This document shows positions 1 to 12,000 of a stretch of 64,000 bases of DNA, piece after piece; the stretch's first letter is position 1; the number at the start of each line of letters is the position of its first letter. Source of the DNA: Fratercula arctica (lineage: Eukaryota; Chordata; Aves; Charadriiformes; Alcidae); NCBI GenBank assembly GCA_947846985.1, contig CANTUZ010000005.1, forward strand, positions 49,999,389-50,063,388, written 5' to 3'. Below the pieces are notes generated by a model. It made no database searches. It saw only the letters and a program-made list of their open reading frames with translations, and was not told the DNA's origin. Position numbers and translations under genes: made by a program.

Positions 1-1070
1 TTATTACTACACACTCAGTCTTTCACCCATTGTAGGTAATTTGTGTTTGTCATTTATTTCAGTGGTAGTAAGATCAGATGATAGATGATCTAACAGTGAT
101 TAAGGACCTGGTTCGTGTTGCTTAATTTATATCTGGTAGAACTTTCTCACCAGAAAGCCCGCTGAGTCAGTAGAATAAATCTGAAAGTCAATGGTAGTGA
201 TTCAGTAAGTGTTATATGACTGAACTCAGCTAGCTTATGGATTTTATAATTCTAGAAAAACTTATAATATGACATATAACTTAAAAAAAAATTTCTTTTA
301 TTTTCAAGTATGCCAGTTCCACACCAAAGTTGAAGGCTAAGTAAGGGTACCAAATATAACTTGGCTATTTGAGAGAGGATTGAGCAAAGAGCTGGCTATA
401 TTATTATGTGCATGGAATAACTCAGAGTTACTGCTTAATATATGAAGTTTGCTATAATTACCATGAAAGCGCCTGACTAATTCCTTTTTTGGGGTTGTGT
501 GGAGGAGTGAGATCTATAAATAATTTCTTTCTGATTTTGAAAGAGACAAATGCCGGCACATACATCATCCATATTCTGTTTCCCTTGATGCTGGAGAGGG
601 TAGCATATCTAACTTTATACATGCAAAGTTTTCTGTAAGATTTCTATTGAATTTAGGTCTCTGAAAAAAAACAAGACACAAGCATTTTAGGTAACACACA
701 TAAGTACATCTAACATACTTTGGTGAGTAGGTAACTACATAACAAACATGTCAGTACTTTACTAGCCCAAAATAGGGAGTCAGTTTAGAGACCTCAAAAG
801 TCCTGGTCAGCAGTCATTCTAATAAAACTGCGGCAGACTTGATAGGTGAGTCTAGACGTTATACTATTGTGTTGCTGTCACTTAACAGCTCACTGGAGCT
901 ATCACTTAAACCCACTGAAACCTTGAAGTGCTTCGTAGGGCTTTCAGCCTAGAACATCTGCCAAAATGGAGCTTTAGGTAACTTTTATGTGTATACAAGT
1001 TTTGAACCAACATTTAGTTCTGTAATTATAAAACAGATTGTCTTTCCATGTGGATTATTTCCACTGTTAC
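1..1070. other. unique AT-rich noncoding DNA
   Basis: No reading frame, repeat family or RNA gene is recognisable here. Two GTGAGT donor-like sites occur near 724 and 847, but neither has a convincing upstream acceptor. The stretch precedes the candidate promoter and could hold distal regulatory DNA, though nothing in the bases shows that. Confidence 0.6.
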
Positions 1071-1071
1071 A

Positions 1072-1272
1072 TTTTTTGCAAAGGTAACTTTATAGGTCGT
1101 TTCATTTTATTGTCATTTCTCTGCATCCATGTTGATACCTTTGAGTTGGTACCTTTGAATGCGGGTTGTTCTGTACCTCTTTTGCAAAGACAACTTTATA
1201 CCTCATTTCATTTTATGTCATTCTCTCTGCTTCAGCGGCTAGGATGGTACCTGTGAATACTGGTTGAACTGT
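1072..1272 (+). repeat. diverged ~100-bp tandem duplication (two units)
   Basis: Unit 1 (about 1072-1174) and unit 2 (about 1175-1272) share the same blocks in the same order: TTTTGCAAAG, then AACTTTATA, CATTTCATTTTAT or its near match, TTCTCTGC, GGTACCT, TGTGAATAC or TTTGAATGC, and GTTG..CTGT. The units differ by substitutions and small indels, so the duplication is old. It lies about 200-300 bases upstream of the CpG-enriched region. No known repeat family is recognised. Confidence 0.75.
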
Positions 1273-1399
1273 CAGAATCAGGCAGGCTTTTAAGAAAATG
1301 AGTTTTGACATTCCTTTCCTTAAGATGATCCCTTGTTTTTCAATTACTGCTTTCTGACTCGGAGATTTCTTAAGGTAACCCTGAGCTTGTTCCCAGACT

Positions 1400-2640
1400 G
1401 TCAACCAGGTGGCAGCAGTGCCACGTCGGAGCAGCTCCCGTACCCTTTCCCTGACATCAAGTGTTAATGCAATTGACCAATCAGTGCTAAGATGATGGGA
1501 GGTAATTGGGTAATTGTATTTTACTGATCACAAGCAGAGGAAAAAAAAAAACGGGGGGGGGGGGGGGGGGGGGCGGGGGGCGAGGGAGGAGAAAGAGGGG
1601 AGAGAACGGAAGGGGCGAAGGAGGAGTGTAGCCAGAAAGACTGGCCCTGGGACATTTGCAAATCCTAGGGTGCCACTGAAAGGTGGGGAGTAAGGGAAAG
1701 CCAGAACGACAGAAAAGCAGAGCTACTCCCAGCAACAACAGCAGCAGCTGTCAGGATCTGGATATATACATACATGCGTATGTACATGCACACACAGGGA
1801 GAATTCAAGCTGAAGCTAATGGGAGGGAGGAAGGGTTTCGGCTGTGCAAAGGCTGTGCATTTCAGGGATGAAACTGAAAACTGAAAGAAGCGGCTGCGCT
1901 CCTGGGAATGTGGCATCTTGGAAGGGAGGGAGGCAGCAAGGAAGGAAGAAAAGGGGGAAGATAACTGGCATGTGGAAGAAGATGGGAGACTAACTCACTG
2001 CTGTGCAGAAGGGAAATCCAACTTGTAGATCTGAAATACACCAGGCTGAGCTTGGAAATGAGATCAGACCTGCGTTGAAATAGAGAAGGGGAGGAAAAGG
2101 GAGGCAGAGACTGGAGAGCTTTTATCCTTCTTCCTCTCTATCTTTCCCTCTCTCTCCTCAAAGAAGAAATAGAAGTTTATCCGTCTCGGTGCTGCGGGAT
2201 CTGTATAGCCACTGGACAAAAGATGGAGAGGAATCTGAAATGAAAAGGAAAGGGTGCTTGTGAAATTTACAGCTAAGAGGACAAATCACGCCTCCTTGGG
2301 CTTCTTTTGTGCCGCGTCGGGGGAGTTTTAACATCAGAAAGATTTTGAGAAGTGTGGGGGGCAAAGGGGAGAGTGGGCGTTAAAAACACCCATCCCAAGT
2401 GTTTAAAAAATAACAAGGGGATGGATTTATTCTTGACAGCTGGTGGGAACCTTGAATTTTTCTCTACTCCCTCCCTCCTTCATTCCATTTAATGTGCGAT
2501 TATGAAAATGCAGAGGAGTTGGAGTGAAGGCAAAAGGATATAACGTGGAGTTTGAAGCGAAGAGACGGTGCTGATGCTGTGGATTCCTGGCTTCTTGCTG
2601 AAATCAAAAATCCAATTGCGCACTGGGTTGTGATTGGAAA
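1400..2640 (+). promoter_or_regulatory. CpG-enriched candidate promoter region
   Basis: CpG dinucleotides, rare in most of the window, recur here at intervals of a few tens of bases, for example around 1420-1440, 1574-1620, 1890-1900, 2180-2200, 2290-2320 and 2560-2570. The segment contains a 21-G run and is rich in GGGAGG/GGGGAG blocks of the kind bound by zinc-finger promoter factors. No clear TATA box was found. CpG-rich promoters are typical of vertebrate developmental and neuronal genes. The strand is inferred from the purine-rich downstream tract and the donor-like site at 3434. The alternative is a purine-rich repetitive tract without promoter activity. Confidence 0.5.
1541..1580 (+). 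repeat. A11 run followed by a 21-G homopolymer
   Basis: An A-run (1541-1551) is followed by C, an uninterrupted run of 21 G (1553-1573), C, and six more G. It can form G-quadruplexes on the + strand. Long G-runs are error-prone in sequencing, so the exact length is uncertain. Its reverse complement creates an artificial proline-rich frame. Confidence 0.95.
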
Positions 2641-3433
2641 TCTAATCAGATCTTTGGAGCGGGGGGAGAGGAACTAAAAGTTTATTGTTTTGACACAGAC
2701 AAATAAAAATTTAAATGCAAAAGGAGATTCTTTTCTAAAGGAGTGTGGGAGATAGAGAAAAAGGAGAATGGGAATCCCCGTTCTAATGTGGAGACACACG
2801 GATTGGATAATTGATAGTGCAGCAAAGAAGGGAGAAGAAGCAAATTGCCTGGCAAGACCTGGATCTTAACAGTTACAACAAAATTACATTAAAAGAATAC
2901 AGATGGAGGGTTGCTTAAAAGGAAGTAAAGTCCTTTCTTCTCTCCAGAGAAAAAACAAATAGTGAGCAATGGAGAGCAGTGGAGCCAGAGAGAAAGAAAA
3001 CCTCAGAAAAAGGAAACTAGGCAAAGGATCCACAGTGGAATGAAAAGTTTCAGAAAAGAGAAGGACCATTCATCCTCTGCAAGGATTTTTGGTTTTTTCC
3101 TGTTGTTTTAAATGACTCTTCTCCAGTGAAGGCAAACATCAACATTACCACTACAGCAATTTTAAGCAGAAAAGTTGAAAGCCACAGAGAAAATAAAGGA
3201 CGGAGAAGAAAGCAAAATTGCTGGAGGAGGAGAGTTCAGCAGTGTTGGGTTGGATTGGCACCTGTATGGACCAAAATTGCTGGGAAATTGCAATTGGATA
3301 TATTCTTTTTTTATTTCTTTTCATGTTTTTAATTTTGGTTTGCTTGCTGAAATGAAATAGTTTTCAAACCCCTCCCCCACCCTGGTTTTTCATAACCACT
3401 TGGATTTCCAGCTGGATAGTCTTTGAAAATACA
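1620..3433 (+). other. candidate long 5' noncoding exon, gene unidentified
   Basis: This stretch is strikingly purine-rich on the + strand (many GGAAGG, GAGAAAG and AGAAGAAG blocks), unlike the T-rich DNA downstream. It ends at a close match to a splice donor (ACA|GTAAGTA at 3434). Many out-of-frame ATGs occur and no frame exceeds about 70 codons, so if transcribed it would be 5' untranslated sequence. I could not match it to a gene. The transcription start is unknown. A single long exon is the simplest reading, but several exons or no exon at all remain possible. Confidence 0.35.
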
Positions 3434-3440
3434 GTAAGTA
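3431..3440 (+). other. candidate 5' splice site
   Basis: ACA|GTAAGTA fits the donor consensus at intron positions +1 to +6 but has A rather than G at -1. The purine-rich tract stops before it and pyrimidine-rich DNA begins after it (3441-3560), as expected at an exon-intron change. Confidence 0.35.
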
Positions 3441-6400
3441 CACTTTCTATTCTATGATTTTTTGGAAAAGGAAATATACCCCATTGCCTCTCTTCTTTCT
3501 TCCTTATCCCTCTTTTCTTGATCTTTTCCCCCACCTGAATAAAAAATCTGACTTGATTTTAATAATGGCTGGAGGGGGGCTCTTGGGAAGGGAGAAGGGA
3601 AGGAATAAGGACGGAACTGAATTCTCACAGTAGCTCAAATGTTCCCTGTTAGTAAAACTCCAGCCTTGGTAGGATGTTGCAGATGCCTGTCTGTGTGGCT
3701 CTATAGCATTTGTAAACGTTCACTGGCAAAAAAATCTTTTGAGAAAGCCCCTGCAGTGAGTGGGGGGTGCTGCCTGATTGCCCAGTCTGTACAGATGCAA
3801 GTTGCATAGAATTGGATGCATGGAGAATGTGTATTTATTTACTTATTTAGTATGTGTTTAAAATAGAGAAAGGCTCTGATTTGAATGCTGGCATGCAGTC
3901 TGACATTGCAGATCAATATGGTGTATTAACAGGAAAATTTTATAATCAAGCAGGGAGCCAAAGGATGGCTTTTGGCGGGAGTGGGGGGTGTAGGACAAGG
4001 GGTTTTAATGGATTTTGAGGAGGCAGCTCTGAGAGAAATGGCACATTTTACACTCCATTGCTAAGAAAAAGCAGTAATAGGCAGAGAGATGACATTCTTG
4101 TATTGAAGGGGAGTTTAGGAAACTGCTGTACTAGCCCCCCGTGCCCTCCATATCTCCTAGGAAATTCTTTGTGATTTCGTGGTGAATCCTTTAGGCTCCC
4201 CTAGGACTTTCATGGCAGTTGAAGGAGATTTACTTTGATTGACAAGCAGTGAGAGGATATTGTGCTGTTAGGAGGTTTTTGTTATTATGCTGATAATGAA
4301 AATAATTAAAAAGTGTCTTGTAGATAGTGGGGTTCACAGATTAGCAATGATGTGTAACAGACCAGTAAATGTCTCCCCCTTCCTGGAGAAATGTGGTGTG
4401 GGGGTGTAGAATAAAGGGAGGATAACATGGTGTTTAAAATAGAGGTCCTTGTTTTCCTGTAGAGAAGAGTACCACTTCCGTCCCCTCTCCTGGCATGACT
4501 GCTTAGCTTGTGGATAAGGAGTTTTCTTTCTTTTTCTTCCCCTTCTCTCCTTCTTCACCTCTGCCCTCCTCAACCTTGGTCTTCACATAGAGAGGCTTCA
4601 GCTGAAAGTATTAGGCCAAAACTGGTGGAGAAGGAGAGAGAGAAACAGCTAATTAAATGAGCCATTGAACAGATATGAATAATTTTTGGCAGGCAAGGTG
4701 CAGAACTAGCTTTGCCACTCATTTTACTTGTTCTAGCTGCAATATTCTGGAGGAGGGGAGAGAAGGCAGGCATGGGAGAGGTGTTGGTAGAGATGGATTT
4801 TAATGGTTTTTTGTCTGGCATCATTTCCCTCTTCACAAGCTTCCTGCGTGAAACAACACAAACCAGATCTCTAATTTCCATGGATAAATACATAAATAAA
4901 TATTAACATCTTCCTTTTTCCCCGCTTTCTCTGCTCACTCACATCACCTCTGCTACTTCATGTAAACATCCTGAATCCTTTGGCATAATGGAAATGGGAC
5001 CTTCTGCCTCTCAAATGTGTCCCATGCTCTTCTGTTTGGAGGTCATGCCACTTAAACATTGGCTACTTGTAAAGGATTAAGATTTAGGGTGCAATTCTGC
5101 TCCTACGGAAATCTCTGGGAGTTTTTGTTTGGTCACACGAACAAATCAGACCCTTTGTGCTGTTGTGTTTAGAAAAAGAAGGAAGCAGGCACAGCAAAAA
5201 TTGTTCCTTCCAGCTCCAATTACTCTCATTTTTCTCAGTATAGATAAATCAGTTTAGTATGAAGTGCTTTAGCCTCATTTATTTCTCCGGGCACATGTTT
5301 CCTGGTGGGACACTGAATGGATAATAAGTTTGTCAGCATCTGAAAATAAGCCCAAAATTCTGTTGTCCATTCCTTCATGTATCATTATAAGTCAGTGCCC
5401 TATTGTGGGCTACACTTACAGCAGTAGTTGCAGTAATAGAGCAGCTAAATTTATGTTAAGCTGCTGCTCAGTAATTACTGAAGGAGAAAAAGAAGCTGGC
5501 TAAGGAAAAGGCATCTCCAAGCTTTTCCCTGGATTGCTGTCAAGTGAACACATAAACAGAAAATTTGATAGAGCAACTCCAGTTTTTGACAATAGAAAGC
5601 TGCCATAGGTGCCTCATTCATTTTGTTCAATAACTAGCAGGAGGATTTTCTTGATGCGATAAGGAAGCATTGGGAAAATTTAGCCACCAGTTTGGGCTGA
5701 AATAGGCAAACCTTGTCAACAATAAAAAGCTAGGGATGTGTGTCTGCTTCTAAAAAGCCAACAGTTTCACACTTCAGTGAATCATTCACTTAATACAGTA
5801 GCCAAAAGACACATGGAACAACTCAGAGTTTAACTCATTCTGTCTCAAAGTGGGAACGAATATTGCATTTCTCAGCCTTTGTGCTGGGGCTTATCCAGAG
5901 CCCAAGGGCCTGATCATAAAACAAATGCCCAAAAAACATCATTCCAAGCATCCAGCTAAACAAGCAACAACAAATCTCCTCAAGCAGAGGCAAGAGCTGG
6001 CTGTCTTTGCTACTTCCCTCACATGTGCCTGAACGTAGGTGTATCATTCAGCAGCATATGCTGCTCCTGTGGGCTGTCTCCTCTTCAAACCATGGATAAT
6101 CGTTCTGGTAATGACCCCAGGCACCTGGGACTTTGGCACTGTACAGGGAACCATTATGTGTATATTTAAGTACCAAACGCTTGTACAGAAGGAGAGAGAA
6201 AGCCATACTGCAGGGTCCTGCTCCATTCTAATTGTTCTGCAGAAGGTCAGAGATCATGCATCTCAAATTTCAGGTATTCTTGGCAAACTGTAGGTTAGTA
6301 ATGCAAGGGGGTAGCTAGTCCATGTCTTTTTACATTTCAGGAATGATTTGCACTGATCTAGAGTTGGAGCATGTTCAGTTTGCTGGAGCAGCAAATTTTG

Positions 6401-7390
6401 TGTCACAATATCTCCCAGCCTGATAGCACTGACAAGTGAAAAATGGACTTTCAGATTGGGTGAGACCCAAGAAAGAATGCTCTATATGTGAACCAATACA
6501 AGCAATCATTTGGGACTGGATGAAAAGAAAGGGATTCTTGAGGTCCTGCCATGGCTTCCTACATATAGGCTTTAAAATTATTTGCCTGTGACCTAAAAAG
6601 CTGTCTCCCACTTGACATGAAGATTCTTGTGTAGCAATATGAGATGGGAAGATTTTGAATGGGGCTCAGGACAGAATTCTAGCACATTTTGAGAGAGCTT
6701 GGTGCTGGTGAAAACTCACAAGCCAAGCTGCCCACGAGTGCAGTTGCAATACATCCACTGAAGGAGTGCACTGTGCGCAGCAGCAGTGTGCGAGAGGCTC
6801 CATCTTGGTCTTGCCAGTGTGCCTTCACTTTGGCTTGGAAATATCCCTTTGTTTCTGATTGCTAGTGAGGGAACGAGGAGAGAGAGAAGGGTGCTGGAAT
6901 TAGTGCCTCTTGCGGTCTGGGAGGAAAATTATTCTGAAGAAATGCAATTATCACCCACCAAGTAATTTCTAGAGTAGTCAAGCTGACTGGATTTTGGGCT
7001 ACTAGTAGCAAGAGCCCTCCTTCTGCATTGCCATCCATCCCCTTGCCAGCTGCTATATGAAAATCATAATGAAAAACAAGCCTCCTTCAGCCATAAAGTG
7101 CTGCCCCCGCAGGACAACCCAGATGAGAGAAGGATTTAGTAATAGCAAGAGCCGTGGTGGTCTGGAAGGCAGCCTGGCAGCATGGTCGATTCTAGCAGAG
7201 TGTGCAAGGAGCTGCCCTTGGAAAAGATCCTGCCTCTGCTTCCTGTAATGGCAGAAGACACTGGGGCTTGTCTTGTGACGTTTTGGAGTGATTTATTTAA
7301 TGACATTATTCAGAAAAGAAGGGTAGCTGTACTATCACCGTCATTTTTTCTCTTGGGGAATAGAAACAGGGACACAAGAGGGGAGATGAG
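3441..7390. other. noncoding DNA, possible start of a large intron
   Basis: The first kilobase is still moderately purine-rich. The rest is ordinary AT-rich DNA without recognisable exons. Around 5088-5155 a segment beginning GCAATTCTGCTCC resembles a short palindromic repeat seen in reptile and bird genomes. The short frames on both strands at 5835-6293 lack features of real coding sequence. Confidence 0.5.
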
Positions 7391-7424
7391 TGTGTTAGTG
7401 GTGTGTGTTAGTGGTGTGTGTTAA
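7391..7424 (+). repeat. 13-bp tandem repeat, 2.6 copies
   Basis: TGTGTTAGTGGTG occurs at 7391-7403 and 7404-7416, followed by a partial third copy. The copies are identical, which suggests recent slippage and possible length polymorphism. Confidence 0.9.
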
Positions 7425-7690
7425 TTGCATATTCACAAGCAGAAATACATGGAACTGAATTAACTCATAGTTCCTGGTAGGGGGCCTGGATACTTTTCTG
7501 TCTATTAGAGGAAAAGGCAAAAATCAGACGCTTGTGCACGCACACAATAAAAGAGAATCAGGATTTACATTTGGTATCCAAGGAAGCAAGAGCAGAATCC
7601 TGCAGGGCTTTCTGTTCATTGTTTAAATGTTGCCATAGCAATATCTCAGGGCACAAGTTACATGTTTTCCACTTCTGGAGTTGAGCTTTT

Positions 7691-7723
7691 CTTCCCTCTC
7701 TCTCTCTATTTTTCTCTCTCTCG
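7691..7723 (+). repeat. interrupted (CT)n microsatellite
   Basis: CTCTCTCTCTCT, then ATTTTT, then CTCTCTCTC. The reverse strand read as protein gives an arginine-glutamate repeat, which is a microsatellite artefact. Confidence 0.85.
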
Positions 7724-9227
7724 ATATACACAACAACCAGGGGTATCTCCACAGAACTTTGCACAGCAATAAGTAAAGGTGTTTGAAGGCAGCGTTGTCT
7801 GTTTGCCTATGTCTGTCTGTTTGTTCTTCCCTGTCATTTGCTAATATGTTGGAAACCCAATTAGTAGGAAATTGTTGGATGGAAGTGGAGTGTGAGGCTC
7901 TTGTTGTTAGGACATCGAGCTTATTACAATATTTTGTGTAGTGGTGATATGTTAATTGGATAGCTGCAGGCAAGCAAAGTGTAGCAGTCGCTGACAATTA
8001 GAAACAACAATGAACTTCCCAGGACTGAATCCATTCCTTGGGCAGATTAAAATGCGTTTCAGGTATATACCAGAGCTTCTGTAAATTTAAATACTAACAC
8101 CACTGTAAGAACTCTTGAAATTCTGTTTTCACAGTACTGAGACAAGAATTGCCCTTGCTGCTTGTAAAGGGAGAGAGGCAGCATCAGACCACTGAATAAA
8201 ATCTCCCATAGTATTTGCTGCAGAGCTTGTACTTGTTATGTCAGGACTGTGGGGGAGCAATATAACCAGGAAACCAGGAGAATTAAAAAGGAAACCAACC
8301 AACTCCAAAACAAAGCAAAAAAACCATCAACAATGATTATATGTGCAACTAGATAAACTAGATAAAGCTTACTAAGAAATATCACAGCAAGATAAGTTGA
8401 ATGAATGGTGTTTTGTCTGCAAACCAGCAGCAATTCAGAGCATTTAGTAATGCTCTTTGTGTTTGAGGGATCTCTTTTCAGTTAACTTGGCAGCTATGGG
8501 ATCCATACAGCCCTGTGCATTAAAATAATCCTCAGAAATATGGATGTGGTTTCCTTTCATGTTTGTATGGACAGTATAGTATAAACTGACTTCTAGAAGG
8601 CCCAGGAGTTGGTACTTTTCCTTCAGTATACATGTAAGAATGATTGCTCTAAGGGTCAGACCTAATCCTGAAAGCCAGTAGTAGTAATTTTCAAAAAGTA
8701 TCAGTGTAGTTCGTATCTCCAGCACATTTTAATTTTGCTTACAAACCTGTCTTCACTTTCATGTCAATAATCTCTTCACTTGTTACACATGAAATAAGGC
8801 CAAGCACATATAGAGCCTGTTTGTTGATGAGGGGAGTGCAGCGTGAGTAATAACAGTGCAGGTTTCCTCACATTGCTTATCTTTGTACCTCAGTCATGAT
8901 CTTAAGCAAAAGACTGCCTTAAGACCTTAAGCAGGCACTAATTCTGTTTGTGTACCTTGAACTTTCCCCAGCATCTTTGAGATGGCAAAAAAATGTGGCC
9001 AGCTGTGATAGTGATGGGAGGTACTCACCTCACTTCTTATGCACTGTGATGCTGCCAGCTCATCACATTACTGAAGCTCCTTGGATTCCATTGTTTTGAT
9101 TGGAATTTGAAGTAGGAAGATAGGGATGAAAGTTTCAGCATTATTGGGTCTTCCCCCAAACCCAACATTTTGTTTTCTTTTTAATCTCCAAAACCAACTA
9201 TTAGTGGACAGGTGGAAGAGCCTGGGA
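7724..9227. other. unique noncoding DNA
   Basis: No repeat family, exon or RNA gene was recognised. The longest reverse-strand frame (7623-7997) overlaps the CT microsatellite and has no domain-like composition. Confidence 0.55.
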
Positions 9228-9500
9228 TGACAGTCCTTTGTAAACTGGTGTAAGTGAGAATTCTGTCTTGCAGAGAATTAATTAAGAGGATTGTTTTGAT
9301 TTTTATTCACTAATGACCATTTTTCTGTTCTAATGCAGCACTGCAACATGTATGTGCTAGTGTAGTAACTATTCCACGCAAAGTTTCATTCCTTTTGCAT
9401 TTCTTTCTCTTCTATTCTGTCATTGTGCAAAGATAAACCCAGTTCTGCTCCAACTAATCTCAATTGGAGCTTTACTAATTACTTCAGCAGGATTGATCCT
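9228..9500. repeat. probable ancient amniote palindromic repeat remnants
   Basis: Phrases such as GTAAACTGGTGTAAGTGAGAA (about 9240), TCTGCTCCAACTAATCTCAA and TCAGCAGGATTGATCCTGC (9475-9495) resemble a short repeat common in reptile and bird genomes, recalled in general form (roughly, cctgctcc, then an inverted caatgggag core, then ggatc). A 7-bp inverted pair GCTCCAA/TTGGAGC (9447-9453 and 9464-9470) fits that palindromic design. The copy is badly decayed and I cannot name the family with confidence. Confidence 0.35.
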
Positions 9501-11439
9501 GCACTCTGTTGGGGTTTTTTTTGTTTTGTTTTTTTCCTTTTCCAAAACCTATTTTAGTTCCAGAAATAAACAATAGGATAAGTATTTATATTTACAGGCA
9601 TAAAAAGTTGATCCAAATACCATTTTGAATTAATATGCTATAAACTTCTAAATTTCCAAATGTTCCATATTCCCTTTTTATTCCCTGATGATATTCCAGG
9701 TATTAATACTTGTTTTTCATCAGTGTATAACGTAATAAGTGATGGTTCAATTAAGTGATCTGGCCCTTGTTATTGTCACAGCAAAACCTCATTCTGTATT
9801 AACAAAAACAGATATTTTGTAAAATGTCATATTTTAGGGCTGAATTCTCAGTCATGGCTAAAAGAATTTGATGATGGTGTAATTTCTGTGCATTGACTAC
9901 TCACATCAATAAGTGAATATTGCGACATCTTATAATGAGTTTAACAAAAAATGTTATAGTTTACCTTTTAAAGGCTACAGAAGAGGATCTGCAAGGACAG
10001 AAAAGGGTTAAGTTAAGGTACCATTGTTTTCCTCCCTCAATGCAAGCAAGTTTCAAATGAAGTGTGAAAAAATGTATTAAATTCCATGAGCTTCTTTGCC
10101 AAAGGGCATACATGTTGTGTTAAGGGTGTTTTAGTTAGCGGTTTGGTTTTACGAGGATTTTCTCTGCCAGCACTCCATTTGTGAGCCCTTCTTGGACAGG
10201 CAGGTTCTTCTACAAGTGATTATATATTATTTTTCCAGAGGCAAGCTCTTATATTTGTTACAACATTTAAAGAACTGAGGTTCATTTTTGTTAGTGCTGT
10301 TGGTGACACAGCTACTAAAGGGGAAGGATGGTGACCCCATTAGCCTTTCAGGTTGCTCATATGCAGTGCATAGTCTAGTACTTCAATAAGAGTTTTACTG
10401 CATTTAACGCCTGTGTGAATTTTGACTGTATATAGTGCAGGGAATTAAAACCGTAATGGATTTCTCTTTTGAACTGGAAAGAGATCGAAAAACCTCACCT
10501 TCAATGAATGTTCATGCTGATATCCCTCTTTCTATAATGTACATTTCACTGATTAGTCTGGCCCTGAAGACTGAGTTGCATACATTAAGTAAAGGCCTGA
10601 AGGTATCTGTTAAAGACTGCTGAATTAAAGCATAGCAGAGGATGATTTAGTCCTTAAGTACCTTTCCACAACGTGTGGAAAAAATAATTGTATTTATTAA
10701 TGGGAAATTTCAGTTTAGGGGATGCGTATGAAAATCTCATGCAGCAGTAATAGAATGTCATTAAGAGATGCAGAGAAACATAGATAATAATTTACTATCT
10801 CAAAAGGTATTGCATCTGATTTAATTATCACCTAGATAAGATTTTTTTGTGGCAAAGAAAGATGAAGTTGATGATTGCCTATAGCAAATGAAAGATAAAA
10901 CACAGTTAATGATGCTGCTTCAGAAATAGCTATCTTCTAAATCTGAGGAAAATCATGAGAAAAATTAATTGGAGAGAACATATAAACAGAAGGCTGTGAA
11001 TATAAACTGGACAGTTTTCTAGGAATATATTGTTTTGCCAGAGAGGAACCCAAATCATGAAAGAGTTCACATTTGGCTATGAGTCTGTCTTTGACACAAG
11101 GGAAAATGAAGCCAAAATTTAACAATTAACCCCAAATCAAAACAAACTAGTGTATAGTAGGTTAAAAAAAATGAAACTAGGTAACAACCCCTACAAAAAA
11201 TAAGGTATAAAATGAATACAATTGATCTGATAGGAGAGAAATATTAAGGTTGGGTGGTGTGTTTAGAATACACAGAAATGAGGAACTATTTCTGTTCCTA
11301 TTGCTGCTTTTATTGGAGACATCCCATGAAGAGTTATTGTCAGTAGTGATGCAGAACTGACAGACTTCATTAATATTTCTAGTCTGTGTCTGGAAAAAAT
11401 CATGATTAAAAATTCCTATTATGAAAAGAAAAAGCAAGT
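9501..11439. other. unique noncoding DNA, perhaps including older CR1 at its right end
   Basis: No exon seen. Around 9837-9915 another stretch resembles the palindromic amniote repeat. The segment 11230-11440 may be a still more decayed upstream part of the ancient CR1 that is clear from 11440 onward, but I could not align it convincingly. Confidence 0.4.
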
Positions 11440-12000
11440 GAAGGGATATTGGAAAACATCTATTAGGGATAAATATTTTTAAATCAGCAGTCCTGTTGTA
11501 TGTTTCTGAAGAGTACTCCAGAGTATATATCTAGAAAATATTCCAATGATACAAGTGTAGTGAACTTGGTAATCATTGACCATTTAGTCTGACATAAATT
11601 TTAGGCAAAATAACAGAAAATCCAACACAGGATTCAGCTGATAGAGAATTAAGGCAGGGAAAATATTTAATGGCAATAATACGGTATTATGGGAAATATT
11701 TTCTATCAAGCAAACAATTTGACTCTTTGATGATACTGCAAAGTTGGTAGATAAAAGTTACCATGAAAATACAGCACACAAACTTTGAACTACATAGGAT
11801 ATTTCAATAGCTTAGAAGTACTGGTCAGATATTCAAAACTAAGTATTGTGGGGAAATATGCTTGAATGGATTATATAGATATTGTAACTCTTTTTACAAT
11901 ATTTGTATCAATGATCTAGACAGATCATTGACATAAAATGTCAATTTATGTCATTTAACATAAGTGTAGGATCCACAGTTGGCAAAATGACCTAGATAAG
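11440..12000 (+). mobile_element. ancient CR1-family LINE fragment (ORF2 reverse transcriptase region)
   Basis: Nucleotide blocks follow the order of the reverse-transcriptase part of old CR1-type elements of amniotes: a TTTTAGGCAAAATAACAG block near 11597, CAGGATTCAGCTGATAGAGA near 11628, TTTGATGATACTGCAAAG near 11725, and ATTTGTATCAATGATCTAGA near 11901. The last corresponds to the usual coding stretch just before the FADDT motif. No frame stays open, and many indels and substitutions show it is far older than the CR1 at 13237. The assignment rests on remembered family sequence and the boundaries are approximate. Confidence 0.6.
11881..11953. repeat. cluster of three perfect inverted repeats
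   Basis: Three hairpin-forming pairs lie within 73 bases: ATTGTAA/TTACAAT (11881-11887 and 11894-11900); TCAATGATCT/AGATCATTGA with a 4-nt loop (11908-11917 and 11922-11931); TGACATAAA/TTTATGTCA with a 7-nt loop (11929-11937 and 11945-11953). The second and third overlap by three bases, so they are mutually exclusive in part. They sit inside the decayed CR1. Confidence 0.8.

Noticed and set aside
1487..1738. Proline-rich reverse-strand frame
   Set aside because: It is created by the G21 run and the purine-rich tract on the other strand; there is no domain.
7623..7997. 124-codon reverse-strand frame with RE repeats
   Set aside because: The repeat residues come from the CT microsatellite; no protein family is recognisable.
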